Positions 44,106-52,220 of a stretch of 64,000 nucleotides of DNA are shown here, in pieces (position 1 is the stretch's first letter; each line of letters opens with the position of its first letter). Origin of the DNA: Aggregatilineales bacterium (GTDB taxonomy: Bacteria; Chloroflexota; Anaerolineae; Aggregatilineales; Phototrophicaceae); assembly GCA_030834905.1 (NCBI GenBank), contig JAUQWZ010000011.1, positions 124,001 to 188,000 of the forward strand. The letters run 5' to 3'. A program made the position numbers and the translations under genes. The notes below the pieces were generated by a model. It was not told the DNA's origin and searched no databases. It saw only the letters and a program-made list of their open reading frames with translations.

Positions 44106-44177
44106 ACCGCCAAGACGCCAAGATCGTCAAAAGGATTTTCACTCATTAACTTGGCGTCCTTTACGCCTTGGCGGTTC
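44104..44177 (+). repeat. GAACCGCCAAG hairpin repeat, family D, copy 2
   Basis: Left arm GAACCGCCAAGACGCCAAG, right arm CTTGGCGTCCTTTACGCC with the GGCGGTTC end. The left end overlaps the stop codon of the dehydrogenase gene. Confidence 0.85.
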
Positions 44178-44197
44178 ACTATTTTTGAGGCACTTTG

Positions 44198-45559
44198 ATG
44201 ACTTACAGGGTTGGCTCCGCGCAAGGCTTTTACGGCGATGACGTCACCCGCGCCCTGCCCATGATCGAGGGAGGACACGTCGATATCGTCTGCTTCGAGG
44301 CGCTCTCGGAACTGACGCTGGCGATTTTGCAGAAGGACAGGCTGGCGAACCCGCAGCGCGGCTACACCTTCGACCTCGCCATCATCGCCAGGCAAATTTT
44401 GCCGAAAGCCTACGAACGCAAAATCCCCCTCGTCACCAACGGCGGCGGGCTGAACCCGCAGGCAGCCGCCGAGATGGCGCGCGACACCGCCGCCAAAATG
44501 GGGCTGCACGGGCTGAAGATCGCCTGCGTCACCGGCGACGACGTGCTGGCGCGATTGGATGCATTACAGGCGGCAGGCGAAGAACTGGCGAACATCGAAA
44601 CCGGCGAACGGCTGGCGGATACGCCCAACCAGAATTTCGTCACCGCCAACGTCTATCTCGGCGCAGCGCCGATTGTGGAAGCGCTGCAAAATGGCGCGGA
44701 TATGGTCATCACCGGGCGCGTGGCTGACCCGTGCCTGTATCTCGCGCCGCTGATCGCCCACTACGGCTGGGCATGGGACGACTGGAACAAGCTGGCATCG
44801 GGCATCGTCTGCGGGCATCTGCTCGAATGCACTGGGCAGGTGGTTGGCGGCAACAGCCTCGCCGCGATGAACAATATCAACCCGCGCCATCTGCCCCACC
44901 TCGGCTACCCGATTGCCAACGTTGAAGCTGACGGATCGTTCGTTCTCACCAAAATGCCGGGGACACCGGGCTGCGTGACGATGGAAACCGTCAAAGAGCA
45001 GCTTCTCTACGAAGTCCACGACCCGCGCAGCTACCTCACGCCCGACGTGGCGGCAGATTTCACCACGCTGCGCCTGTCACCAGATGGCGAAAACCGCATA
45101 AGCGTCAGCCGCGTCACCGGCAAGCTGCGCCCGGATACGCTCAAGGTCAATATCGGGCGATTGGAAGGCTACATGCGCGAACTGATCTTCACGTTCGGCT
45201 ATCCCGAAGTCTGGCGCAAGGTGGACATGCTCAAGGCGATGATTGCCGAATCGTGGCGCGATTTGCCTATTCGCCGCGTCGAGTACAGCTATCTGGGAAT
45301 GAACAGCCTGTTTGGTTCGCTCGCGCCGCTGCCGGATGACCCGCTGGAAGTCGTCGCGCGGGTGCTGTTTACGGCTGATGATACGGACACGCTCAAAACG
45401 GCGGTTCGGCGGGTGATGGCGAACGGCTTAAGCTGCCCGCCGGGCATGAGCGTCAGCGGCACAACCGTTGGCGCGGAACCGCGCCCGGTGCTTGGCTTGT
45501 TCCCGGCGCTCGTCAGCCGCGAAGTGGTGACGCCGGAGATCCATTACATCGAAGTGTAG
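44198..45559 (+). CDS. AtuA family protein (DUF1446)
   Basis: 453 residues. AtuA is required for acyclic terpene use in Pseudomonas, but its reaction is unknown. Family features: RVGSAQGFYGDDV, DIVCFEALSELTLAIL, LVTNGGGLNPQAAAEMA, GADMVITGRVADPCLYLAPL and CTGQVVGGN. The ATG at 44198 follows GAGG by seven bases. Proteobacterial AtuA carries an extra C-terminal domain of about 100 residues; here that domain is a separate gene (45673-45975), with a family D repeat between. Confidence 0.87.
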   Translation: MTYRVGSAQGFYGDDVTRALPMIEGGHVDIVCFEALSELTLAILQKDRLANPQRGYTFDLAIIARQILPKAYERKIPLVTNGGGLNPQAAAEMARDTAAKMGLHGLKIACVTGDDVLARLDALQAAGEELANIETGERLADTPNQNFVTANVYLGAAPIVEALQNGADMVITGRVADPCLYLAPLIAHYGWAWDDWNKLASGIVCGHLLECTGQVVGGNSLAAMNNINPRHLPHLGYPIANVEADGSFVLTKMPGTPGCVTMETVKEQLLYEVHDPRSYLTPDVAADFTTLRLSPDGENRISVSRVTGKLRPDTLKVNIGRLEGYMRELIFTFGYPEVWRKVDMLKAMIAESWRDLPIRRVEYSYLGMNSLFGSLAPLPDDPLEVVARVLFTADDTDTLKTAVRRVMANGLSCPPGMSVSGTTVGAEPRPVLGLFPALVSREVVTPEIHYIEV

Positions 45560-45568
45560 AGAATGATT

Positions 45569-45636
45569 GAACCGCCAAGTCGCCAAGGACGCCAAGAAAG
45601 TTTTTCCCTTTGCGACCTTCGCGCCTTTGCGTTAAG
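45569..45636 (+). repeat. GAACCGCCAAG hairpin repeat, family D, copy 3
   Basis: Left arm GAACCGCCAAGTCGCCAAGG. The right arm is CCTTTGCGACCTTCGCGCC followed by TTTGCG, diverged. Lies between the two AtuA-type genes. Confidence 0.75.
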
Positions 45637-45672
45637 TTCTTGCTTTACGCGAACCGCTAACGAGCTAATCCC

Positions 45673-45975
45673 ATGAAACTTTACGACCTCGCCTACGGGC
45701 GCGCGGGTGACAAAGGCAGTATCGCCAATATCAGCGTCATCGCCCGCAGCCCGGAAGCTTATCAACAACTGAAAGCCCGATTGACCGCCGAGCGCGTCAA
45801 GCGGCATTTCGGCGATCTGGTCAAAGGCGAGGTTGTGCGTTATGAATTGGATAACATCGAGGCGCTGAATTTCGTGCTGCACGATGCGCTCGACGGCGGC
45901 GCGACTCGCTCGCTGCGGATCGACGGACTGGGCAAAAGTCTGGCGGGGGCGCTACTGTACATGGACTGGGATTAG
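45673..45975 (+). CDS. AtuA C-terminal-like ferredoxin-fold domain protein
   Basis: 100 residues: LYDLAYGRAGDKGSIANISVIA, then RYELDNIEALNFVLHDALDGG and a C-terminal LGKSLAGALLYMDWD. This matches the domain fused to the C-terminus of many AtuA proteins. As a separate gene right after the DUF1446 gene it presumably acts with it. The ATG follows a weak GAGC. Function unknown. Confidence 0.85.
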   Translation: MKLYDLAYGRAGDKGSIANISVIARSPEAYQQLKARLTAERVKRHFGDLVKGEVVRYELDNIEALNFVLHDALDGGATRSLRIDGLGKSLAGALLYMDWD

Positions 45976-46059
45976 CGCCATAATCGACGCCAAGCCAGAT
46001 GATCGTATGTGCGGACAGCCAATGGCTGCCGGTTATTCCGGCATGAGGAGAACGACAGC

Positions 46060-46314
46060 ATGACGTGGGAATACTGCGACGTCAGCGGCGCAGTCAGCCG
46101 CGCGACCAATTTGCTCGACCTGACGATTGAATACCGCAACGCGCCGGACGAAATCAACCAGCGGCTGACCGGCTTGCCGCGCGCCGAACTGGAAACCGCC
46201 CTTCAGACGCTGAAAGGCGCTGGCTGGCAGCTTGAAAGCCAGTGCGCCAACCCAACCGCCGAATGGTATACCGAGACGTACAGCTTCAAGCGAACGCGCC
46301 GTATCGAGGAATAA
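46060..46314 (+). CDS. Small hypothetical protein
   Basis: 84 residues from the ATG at 46060, which follows GAGGAG by nine bases; an upstream frame start at 46009 lacks a site. Predicted short alpha/beta protein (LPRAELETALQTLKGAGWQLE, TAEWYTETYSFKRTRRIEE). Not recognised. Six bases before the DUF433 gene, so probably co-transcribed. Confidence 0.55.
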   Translation: MTWEYCDVSGAVSRATNLLDLTIEYRNAPDEINQRLTGLPRAELETALQTLKGAGWQLESQCANPTAEWYTETYSFKRTRRIEE

Positions 46315-46320
46315 GCGAAA

Positions 46321-46716
46321 TTGTTGAATCGCATCACTCAGGATCCCGCCCTTGCCGATGGAATGCCCTGTATCCGCGATACCGGCATCACGGTCGCTGA
46401 AATCGTCAGCCAGCTCACAGCGGGCAAGTCACTGAACACGCTGTTAGCCGAATATCGCGAACTGGATGTTGAAGACGTGCTGGCGGCGTTGGTGTTCGCG
46501 GTGCAGAGTCTGATCGACGGTATCACCTGGGCGAAAACCGAAGGCTTGCAGCCGCTGAATCTGGTTCTCAACACCGGCTACACGCTGGCGGAAACGTTGA
46601 AGAATCCCGAGGATAAGGAAATCGCCTCGCTGATCGGTCCCAGCGTCGAGCAGACCATCGCCATCCTGCGCCAACTCAACGAGTGGGCGAAAGCCAGCTA
46701 TAACGCCTATCAGTAA
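46321..46716 (+). CDS. DUF433-type protein with C-terminal extension
   Basis: 131 residues from a TTG start; GAGGA lies ten bases upstream. The first 60 residues follow the DUF433 pattern (RITQDPALADGMPCIRDTGI, VAEIVSQLTAGKSLNTLLAE, LDVEDVLAALVFA), an HTH-like fold often found as antitoxin to DUF5615 PIN-like toxins. No such toxin follows; instead there is a helical extension of 70 residues. An orphan antitoxin or a regulator is possible. Confidence 0.7.
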   Translation: MLNRITQDPALADGMPCIRDTGITVAEIVSQLTAGKSLNTLLAEYRELDVEDVLAALVFAVQSLIDGITWAKTEGLQPLNLVLNTGYTLAETLKNPEDKEIASLIGPSVEQTIAILRQLNEWAKASYNAYQ

Positions 46717-46728
46717 CCGAGAGATCGT

Positions 46729-47520
46729 ATGACCCAACCCTATTCCACCCTTCTTCTCGACCTGACGCCGCCGTTCGCGCAAATTACGCTCAACCGTCCG
46801 ACACAGCGCAACGCCATGAATTTCCAGATGGTCGAAGACCTGATCGCTGCCTTTGCCGCCCTGCGCGAACGCAGCGACATTCGCGCCGCCGTCCTCAGTG
46901 GGGCAGATGGCAATTTCTGCGCGGGCGGCGATATTGCCGATCTGCAAGCGGCTGGCACCCTTAGCGACGACGAGCAGAACGCCCAGACCGCCCGGCTTGA
47001 CGCCATGCTGCGGGCGGTCAACCAGTCGCCGCAGGTGGTCGTCGCCAAAGTGGACGGCGCGGCGCTTGGCGGCGGCTTTGGGCTGGTCTGCGTGTCCGAT
47101 ATCGCCATCGCCAGCACCACCGCTTCGATGGGAATGCCGGAAGTGCGTCTGGGGTTGGTTCCGGCGGTCATCGCGCCGTATGTCGTCCAGCGCATCGGCT
47201 TCACGCGGGCGCGCATCCTGATGCTCACCGGCGCGCGCTTCGACGGCGTCAGCGCCCACGAATACGGCATCGTCCAGGAAGTCTGCCCGTCGGAAATCCT
47301 CGATGACTGCGCCCACGCCATCCTCAACGAACTGCGGCACGCCAGCCCCTCGGCGCTGGCAGCCTGCAAGCAGCTTCTGTTCGAGACGGCGGGCAAGCCG
47401 CTGGCGGACACCGTGACCTACCGCGCCGACCTGCTGAACCGCCTGCGCCGCAGCGCCGACGGTCAGGAAGGGCTGAACGCATTTTTGCAGAAGCGCCCGC
47501 CAGCATGGGCGAAAGAATAA
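46729..47520 (+). CDS. Enoyl-CoA hydratase/isomerase family protein
   Basis: 263 residues, crotonase fold. The oxyanion segments are GADGNFCAGGDIADLQ and VDGAALGGGFGLVCVSDIAIA, and PEVRLGLVPAVIAPYVVQRIG follows. In position and length it fits the hydratase of the Atu or Liu pathway (isohexenylglutaconyl-CoA or methylglutaconyl-CoA hydratase). GAGAG precedes the ATG. A family D repeat separates it from the carboxylase alpha gene. Confidence 0.9.
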   Translation: MTQPYSTLLLDLTPPFAQITLNRPTQRNAMNFQMVEDLIAAFAALRERSDIRAAVLSGADGNFCAGGDIADLQAAGTLSDDEQNAQTARLDAMLRAVNQSPQVVVAKVDGAALGGGFGLVCVSDIAIASTTASMGMPEVRLGLVPAVIAPYVVQRIGFTRARILMLTGARFDGVSAHEYGIVQEVCPSEILDDCAHAILNELRHASPSALAACKQLLFETAGKPLADTVTYRADLLNRLRRSADGQEGLNAFLQKRPPAWAKE

Positions 47521-47530
47521 GCGAATAGGT

Positions 47531-47597
47531 GAACCACAAAGACACAGAGGACACCAAGAGTAAATTCCTCTCTGTGTTCTTGGTGTCCTGGTGGTTC
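47531..47597 (+). repeat. GAACCACAAAG hairpin repeat, family D, copy 4
   Basis: Left arm GAACCACAAAGACACAGAGG, right arm CTCTGTGTTCTTGGTGTCC ending GTGGTTC. It fills the gap between the hydratase and carboxylase alpha genes. Confidence 0.85.
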
Positions 47598-47628
47598 AAA
47601 TCTCATTTATTTCGATAGGAAAAATACT

Positions 47629-49632
47629 TTGATTCGCAAACTGCTGATCGCCAATCGGGGCGAAATCGCCTGCCGCATCATCCGCACCTGCCGCGATATG
47701 GGCATCGCCACCGTCGCCGTCTTCAGCGACGCCGATGCCAACGCCCTGTACGTCGAAATGGCGGACGAAGCGGCGCGCATCGGCGCTGCCCCTGCCCCAC
47801 AGAGCTACCTCAACCGCGCCGCCATCATCGAGGCGGCAAAACGAACCGCCGCCGGCGCGGTGCATCCCGGTTACGGCTTTCTCGCCGAAAACGCGACCTT
47901 TGCCCGGAACGTCATCGACGCCGGGCTGATCTGGATCGGTCCGCCGCCAGATGTGATCGGGCTGATGGGCGACAAGCGGCAGGCGAAGCTGGCGCTGAAG
48001 GAGGTGCCTTTTGTCCCCGGCTACGTGGGTGACGATCAGAGCGACGACGCACTCATCCACGCCGCCGCTGAAATCGGCTATCCGGTGATGGTGAAGGCGG
48101 CGGCTGGTGGCGGCGGCAAAGGGATGCGGCTGGTGCAAAATTCCGCCAATTTAGCCGAAGCGCTGGCATCTGCCCGCCGCGAAGCGTCACACTCCTTTGG
48201 CAATAGCACATTAATTCTGGAAAGGGCGATACAAAACCCGCGTCACGTTGAAGTGCAGATTTTTGGTGATGCGCATGGGAATGTAGTCGCGCTGGGCGAG
48301 CGCGAATGCAGCCTTCAGCGCCGTCACCAGAAGGTGATCGAGGAAACGCCGTCAACGGCGCTCGACGAAAGCCTGCGCCAGCGCATGTGCGAAACGGCGG
48401 TCAGCATTGGCAGGCAGATCGGCTACGTCAACGCGGGAACGGTGGAATTTCTGCTCGATCAGCACAGAAATTTCTACTTCTTAGAGATGAACACGCGCTT
48501 GCAGGTGGAGCATCCGGTGACGGAAATGGTGACAGGGATTGATCTGGTTCGGCTGCAAATCGAGGTCGCGCAGGGCGGCTCCATTCCGGCACGCTTCAAT
48601 TTCTATGGACACGCCATCGAAGCGCGGGTGTATGCCGAAGACCCGGCGAACGAGTTTCTGCCAGCCACCGGTCGCGTCAGCCGCTGGCACGAGCCAGCCG
48701 CCGATCATCTGATGAACAGCAAGCGCGTCTGGTCGTGGTCGAAGATCATCGTCGATTCGGGCGTCCGGTCAGGCGATGAAGTGATGGCACACTATGACCC
48801 GATGATCGCTAAAGTGATTGCGCATGGCGATACCCGTGACGACGCCATCCGCCGCCTCGATTACGCCCTGTCGCAGGTGTACCTGCTCGGCATTCGCAGC
48901 AACGTCGGTTTTCTGCGGCGCATCCTTCAGCATCCCGAATTCGCCGCCGGAAACACCGATACCGGCTTCATCGAGCGCCACGCGGAACAACTGCTGGTCG
49001 ATGATGCTCCGCCGGAAGTCGCTCTGATCGCGGCGGCGCTGGCGAAAACCATCAGCGACGCGCCGCCATCTGACACCACCCACTGGCGGAACAACCCGTA
49101 CCGCCCGATCCGGCAGACATTCAGACACGGGGAGACGACCTATGACGTGTTGATCACACCTGAATCAAACGCCCCGCGTAATCAGTTCATAATCCAGATC
49201 AACGACGCTGTACGGCGGGTGGTTTTCACCCCTCTCCCTGAGGGAGAGGGGGCGGGGATGAGGGCATTTACGCTCGAAATCGATGGACACCGCCAAACCG
49301 TGGCGGCTACCTGCGGCGGCTCAGACGACTGGTGGCTGCATTCTGCCGCTGGCACGCACCGGCTCATCTGGATTTCGCCGCTTCCTGAAGGACAGCGGTC
49401 GAGCGAAAACGCTGGTTCGCTGCGCGCGCCCATGCCCGGACAGGTAATCGCGGTAGCGGTGGAAAATGGTCAGCCGGTGGCGATGGGTGATATACTTCTT
49501 GTAATCGAGGCGATGAAAATGGAACATCGTATCACCGCGCCTTACGCTGGCACCGTCACCGCCGTTCATTATCGGGTCGGGCAAACTGTTGAAGCGGGCG
49601 TAATACTGCTCGATCTTCAGGCGTCTGAGTAA
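47629..49632 (+). CDS. Acyl-CoA carboxylase alpha subunit (biotin carboxylase plus carrier domain)
   Basis: 667 residues. The biotin carboxylase domain covers about 1-450 (KLLIANRGEIACRIIRTCRD, VMVKAAAGGGGKGMRLV, EMNTRLQVEHPVTEMVTGID). The C-terminal carrier domain has VIEAMKMEHRI, with Lys630 the biotin site. It carboxylates biotin with ATP and bicarbonate and partners the beta subunit at 39546. The start is TTG, eight bases after TAGGA. A family C repeat is translated in frame (VVFTPLPEGEGAGMRA) in the linker before the carrier domain. Confidence 0.92.
   Translation: MIRKLLIANRGEIACRIIRTCRDMGIATVAVFSDADANALYVEMADEAARIGAAPAPQSYLNRAAIIEAAKRTAAGAVHPGYGFLAENATFARNVIDAGLIWIGPPPDVIGLMGDKRQAKLALKEVPFVPGYVGDDQSDDALIHAAAEIGYPVMVKAAAGGGGKGMRLVQNSANLAEALASARREASHSFGNSTLILERAIQNPRHVEVQIFGDAHGNVVALGERECSLQRRHQKVIEETPSTALDESLRQRMCETAVSIGRQIGYVNAGTVEFLLDQHRNFYFLEMNTRLQVEHPVTEMVTGIDLVRLQIEVAQGGSIPARFNFYGHAIEARVYAEDPANEFLPATGRVSRWHEPAADHLMNSKRVWSWSKIIVDSGVRSGDEVMAHYDPMIAKVIAHGDTRDDAIRRLDYALSQVYLLGIRSNVGFLRRILQHPEFAAGNTDTGFIERHAEQLLVDDAPPEVALIAAALAKTISDAPPSDTTHWRNNPYRPIRQTFRHGETTYDVLITPESNAPRNQFIIQINDAVRRVVFTPLPEGEGAGMRAFTLEIDGHRQTVAATCGGSDDWWLHSAAGTHRLIWISPLPEGQRSSENAGSLRAPMPGQVIAVAVENGQPVAMGDILLVIEAMKMEHRITAPYAGTVTAVHYRVGQTVEAGVILLDLQASE
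49228..49265 (+). repeat. CCCTCTCC hairpin repeat, family C, inside the carboxylase alpha gene
   Basis: CCCTCTCCC-TGA-GGGAGAGGG followed by GGCGGGGATGAGGG. Read in frame as TPLPEGEGAGMRA. Matches the intergenic element at 17434-17478. Confidence 0.8.
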
Positions 49633-49692
49633 ACACCAAGCGCTGGCAGACCACTGCTTCCCACATTGGTTCCTATATTTGGAGGCTACGCA

Positions 49693-51231
49693 ATGAAGTT
49701 CCTCAGAACCGTTCGTTTTGTTGCAATAGTTGTAACGATTCTACTGCTGGTCAGCCTATCGGTGAGCGCGCAGCAGGGCGGCACGCTGCGCGTCGGCATG
49801 AACGCACCGATCACGCTCGACCCGGCGCTGCATCCCAACGACTCCGAAACCGCCCTCAACCGCGCCATTTACGACTACCTGATCGAAATTCTGCCCGATT
49901 CAAGCATCGCCCCTAATCTCGCCAGCGAGTGGACGATCAGCGATGACGGGCTTACGTATACCTTCACCCTGGTCGAGGGCGTCACCTTCCACGACGGCTC
50001 GCCGTTCAGTTCGGCGGATGTCGTCTACACCTTTAACCGGCTGCGGGAAGTTGGCTCGCCTGCCCTCAATCTGCTCGGCACTGACTATGAGGTGAGCGCC
50101 CCGGATGCGCAGACCGTCGTGTTCACCCTGCCTGCCATCAACGCCGATTTTCTCTACGGCGTCGGCTCGCGCTGGACGCTGATCGTTAAGGACGGCACGA
50201 CCACGCCCAACGAACTGGCGGCAGGCGACAGCCCTTACGTGAATTTCAACGGCACCGGTCCGTTCGTGCTGACCACATTCAGCCCGGATGATCGGGCGGT
50301 GTTGAGCCGCAACGAAGCCTACTGGCAGGAAGGTCTGCCGCTGCTTGATGGGCTGGAATTTGTCTACATGGAAGACCCCATTGCCCAGGTGGACGCGCTC
50401 CGCAGCGGCACCGTCGATTTCATCTTCAAGATCTCCAGCGATCTGTTCAGCAGCCTTGAAGGCGCTGACGGAATCACCACCCTTCAGCGCCCAACCAGCC
50501 AGCACCCGGTTATCCGCGTGCGGGCGGATGCAGGCTTTGCCGGGGAAAACCCGGCGGTGCGCCAGGCGTTGAAGTATGCCACCGACCGGGCAGCGCTGAA
50601 CGACCTGCTGCTCGAAGGGCGCGGTACGGTCGGTCACAACGACCCCATCGGTCCCGTGTACGGCGCGTTCTACGATGCGACAATCGAAGACCAGCCCTAT
50701 GATCCGGCACAGGCGTGCGCGCTGCTCTCCGAGGCGGGCTTGACCGACGGCTTGAGCCTGACGCTGTACACGCCCGATTCGCTCGGCTATCCCGACCTCG
50801 CCACCGTCCTCCAGCAGATGTGGGCGGAAACCGGCTGCATCACGGTCGAAATCGAAGTGCGCCCCGAAACTGTCTACTACAGCTCTAACGAGTGGGCTGA
50901 AGTCGAACTGGGCATCACCGGCTACGGCGCGCGTCCGATCCCGCAGCAGTTCCTGGTCGAGGCTTACGACAGCAACGGGCTGTACAACGAAAGCCACTGG
51001 TCGAATGAGGAACTGGACGCACTGATCGATCAGGCGGCGCTGACGACCGACGAAGCCGCGCGGGCGCAGATCTACTCGCAGATCGCGCAGATCTTCCGCG
51101 ACGAGGGTCCGATCATCATCCCCTGGTTCGCGCCGATGCTGGGCGCATCCAGCAGCAGCGTGCAGGGGCTGGAGCTGGCACCCTTCCCCGGCTCAACCGA
51201 TTTCCGCCAGGTGTCCATCGGCGGGATGTAA
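49693..51231 (+). CDS. Peptide/nickel-type ABC transporter substrate-binding protein (family 5)
   Basis: 512 residues with a signal peptide ending VSA-Q, no lipobox. Family 5 signatures: GGTLRVGMNAPITLDPAL, ASEWTISDDGLTYTFTL, GVTFHDGSPFSSADVVYTFN. It binds a peptide or other oligomer for the Dpp-type importer that follows. GGAGG precedes the ATG at 49693 by seven bases; the frame opening at 49666 is not needed. Confidence 0.92.
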   Translation: MKFLRTVRFVAIVVTILLLVSLSVSAQQGGTLRVGMNAPITLDPALHPNDSETALNRAIYDYLIEILPDSSIAPNLASEWTISDDGLTYTFTLVEGVTFHDGSPFSSADVVYTFNRLREVGSPALNLLGTDYEVSAPDAQTVVFTLPAINADFLYGVGSRWTLIVKDGTTTPNELAAGDSPYVNFNGTGPFVLTTFSPDDRAVLSRNEAYWQEGLPLLDGLEFVYMEDPIAQVDALRSGTVDFIFKISSDLFSSLEGADGITTLQRPTSQHPVIRVRADAGFAGENPAVRQALKYATDRAALNDLLLEGRGTVGHNDPIGPVYGAFYDATIEDQPYDPAQACALLSEAGLTDGLSLTLYTPDSLGYPDLATVLQQMWAETGCITVEIEVRPETVYYSSNEWAEVELGITGYGARPIPQQFLVEAYDSNGLYNESHWSNEELDALIDQAALTTDEAARAQIYSQIAQIFRDEGPIIIPWFAPMLGASSSSVQGLELAPFPGSTDFRQVSIGGM

Positions 51232-51256
51232 CCGGCTGTCAATAACGGCGTTTTTC

Positions 51257-51284
51257 GTAGGGGCATGATGCACTGTGCCCCTAC
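51257..51284 (+). repeat. 28-bp palindromic repeat, family B, copy 2
   Basis: GTAGGGGCA and TGCCCCTAC arms around TGATGCACTG. Lies 26 bases after the binding-protein stop and 36 bases before the permease start. Confidence 0.88.
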
Positions 51285-51320
51285 ACCACCGAACCCTCTG
51301 TATCCTGTGATATCCCGCCA

Positions 51321-52220
51321 ATGATTACACACGAACCCATCGCCCCGACCTCGCCGCCGCCAAAAGCCAGCACGCTGCGCCGAGCAGCCGCGCGCGGCTT
51401 GGGGCAGCTACTTCGCCGCCCAACGTCGCTGCTCGGCTTGATCATCGTCTCCATCTTCATCTTCATCGCCGTCTTCGGTCCGCTGATCGCTCCGTACCGC
51501 TACGACGCGCTGATACGCGGGGCGGCGAGACAGCCGCCTTCAGTCGAATACCCCTTCGGCACCGACCGGCTTTCGCGCGACGTGTTCAGCCGCGTGCTGT
51601 GGGGCGCGCGCGACATCATCGGCTTGCCGACGATTACGACGGCGCTGTCAGTGCTTTTCGGCACCTGCATCGGCTTGTTCATCGGCTATTACGGCGGTTG
51701 GGTGGACGATGTCGTCTCGCGCATCATGGATGGGCTGCTGGCGATTCCGGCGCTGGTGCTGGCGATGGTCATGCTTGGCACCATCGGCTCGTCGCCGATT
51801 GGCATCGTCATCGTCATTACACTGCTGTATACACCGATTGTGGCGCGGGTTGTCCGCAGCGTCACGCTCGGCATTCGCGCCAACGGCTATATCGAGGCGG
51901 CGAAGCTGCGCGGCGAACACACGGCGTTCATCCTGTTCCGCGAAATCCTGCCGGGCGTGCTGCCCGCGCTGGTGGTCGAAGCGGCGCTGCGCTTCTCTTA
52001 CGCCATCTTCCTGACCGCCTCACTCGGCTTTCTGGGGCTGGGCGTGCAGCCGCCCTCGCCCGATTGGGGGCGCATGGTCAACGAAGCCCGCGACTCGTAC
52101 TCGCAGACGCCCTGGGCGCTGTGGTTCCCAGCGGGCGCAATCGCGCTGCTGGTCATCGGCGTCAATCTGCTGTCGGACGGGCTGCGCCGCGTCTTCCGCT
52201 ACGAAGGACAGCTAGGATGA
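51321..52220 (+). CDS. Peptide ABC transporter permease, DppC type
   Basis: 299 residues with a Pro-rich N-terminus, a first span (LLGLIIVSIFIFIAVFGPLIA) and the DppC signature EYPFGTDRLSRDVFSRVLWG. The EAA loop is EAAKLRGEHTAFILFREILP. It ends in a four-base overlap with the fused ATPase gene. Confidence 0.9.
   Translation: MITHEPIAPTSPPPKASTLRRAAARGLGQLLRRPTSLLGLIIVSIFIFIAVFGPLIAPYRYDALIRGAARQPPSVEYPFGTDRLSRDVFSRVLWGARDIIGLPTITTALSVLFGTCIGLFIGYYGGWVDDVVSRIMDGLLAIPALVLAMVMLGTIGSSPIGIVIVITLLYTPIVARVVRSVTLGIRANGYIEAAKLRGEHTAFILFREILPGVLPALVVEAALRFSYAIFLTASLGFLGLGVQPPSPDWGRMVNEARDSYSQTPWALWFPAGAIALLVIGVNLLSDGLRRVFRYEGQLG

Noticed and set aside
39546..49632. Assignment as a plain leucine (Liu) catabolic cluster
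   Set aside because: Enzyme set overlaps, but an AtuA protein is present and no HMG-CoA lyase is found in the window. Kept as an alternative, not as the call.
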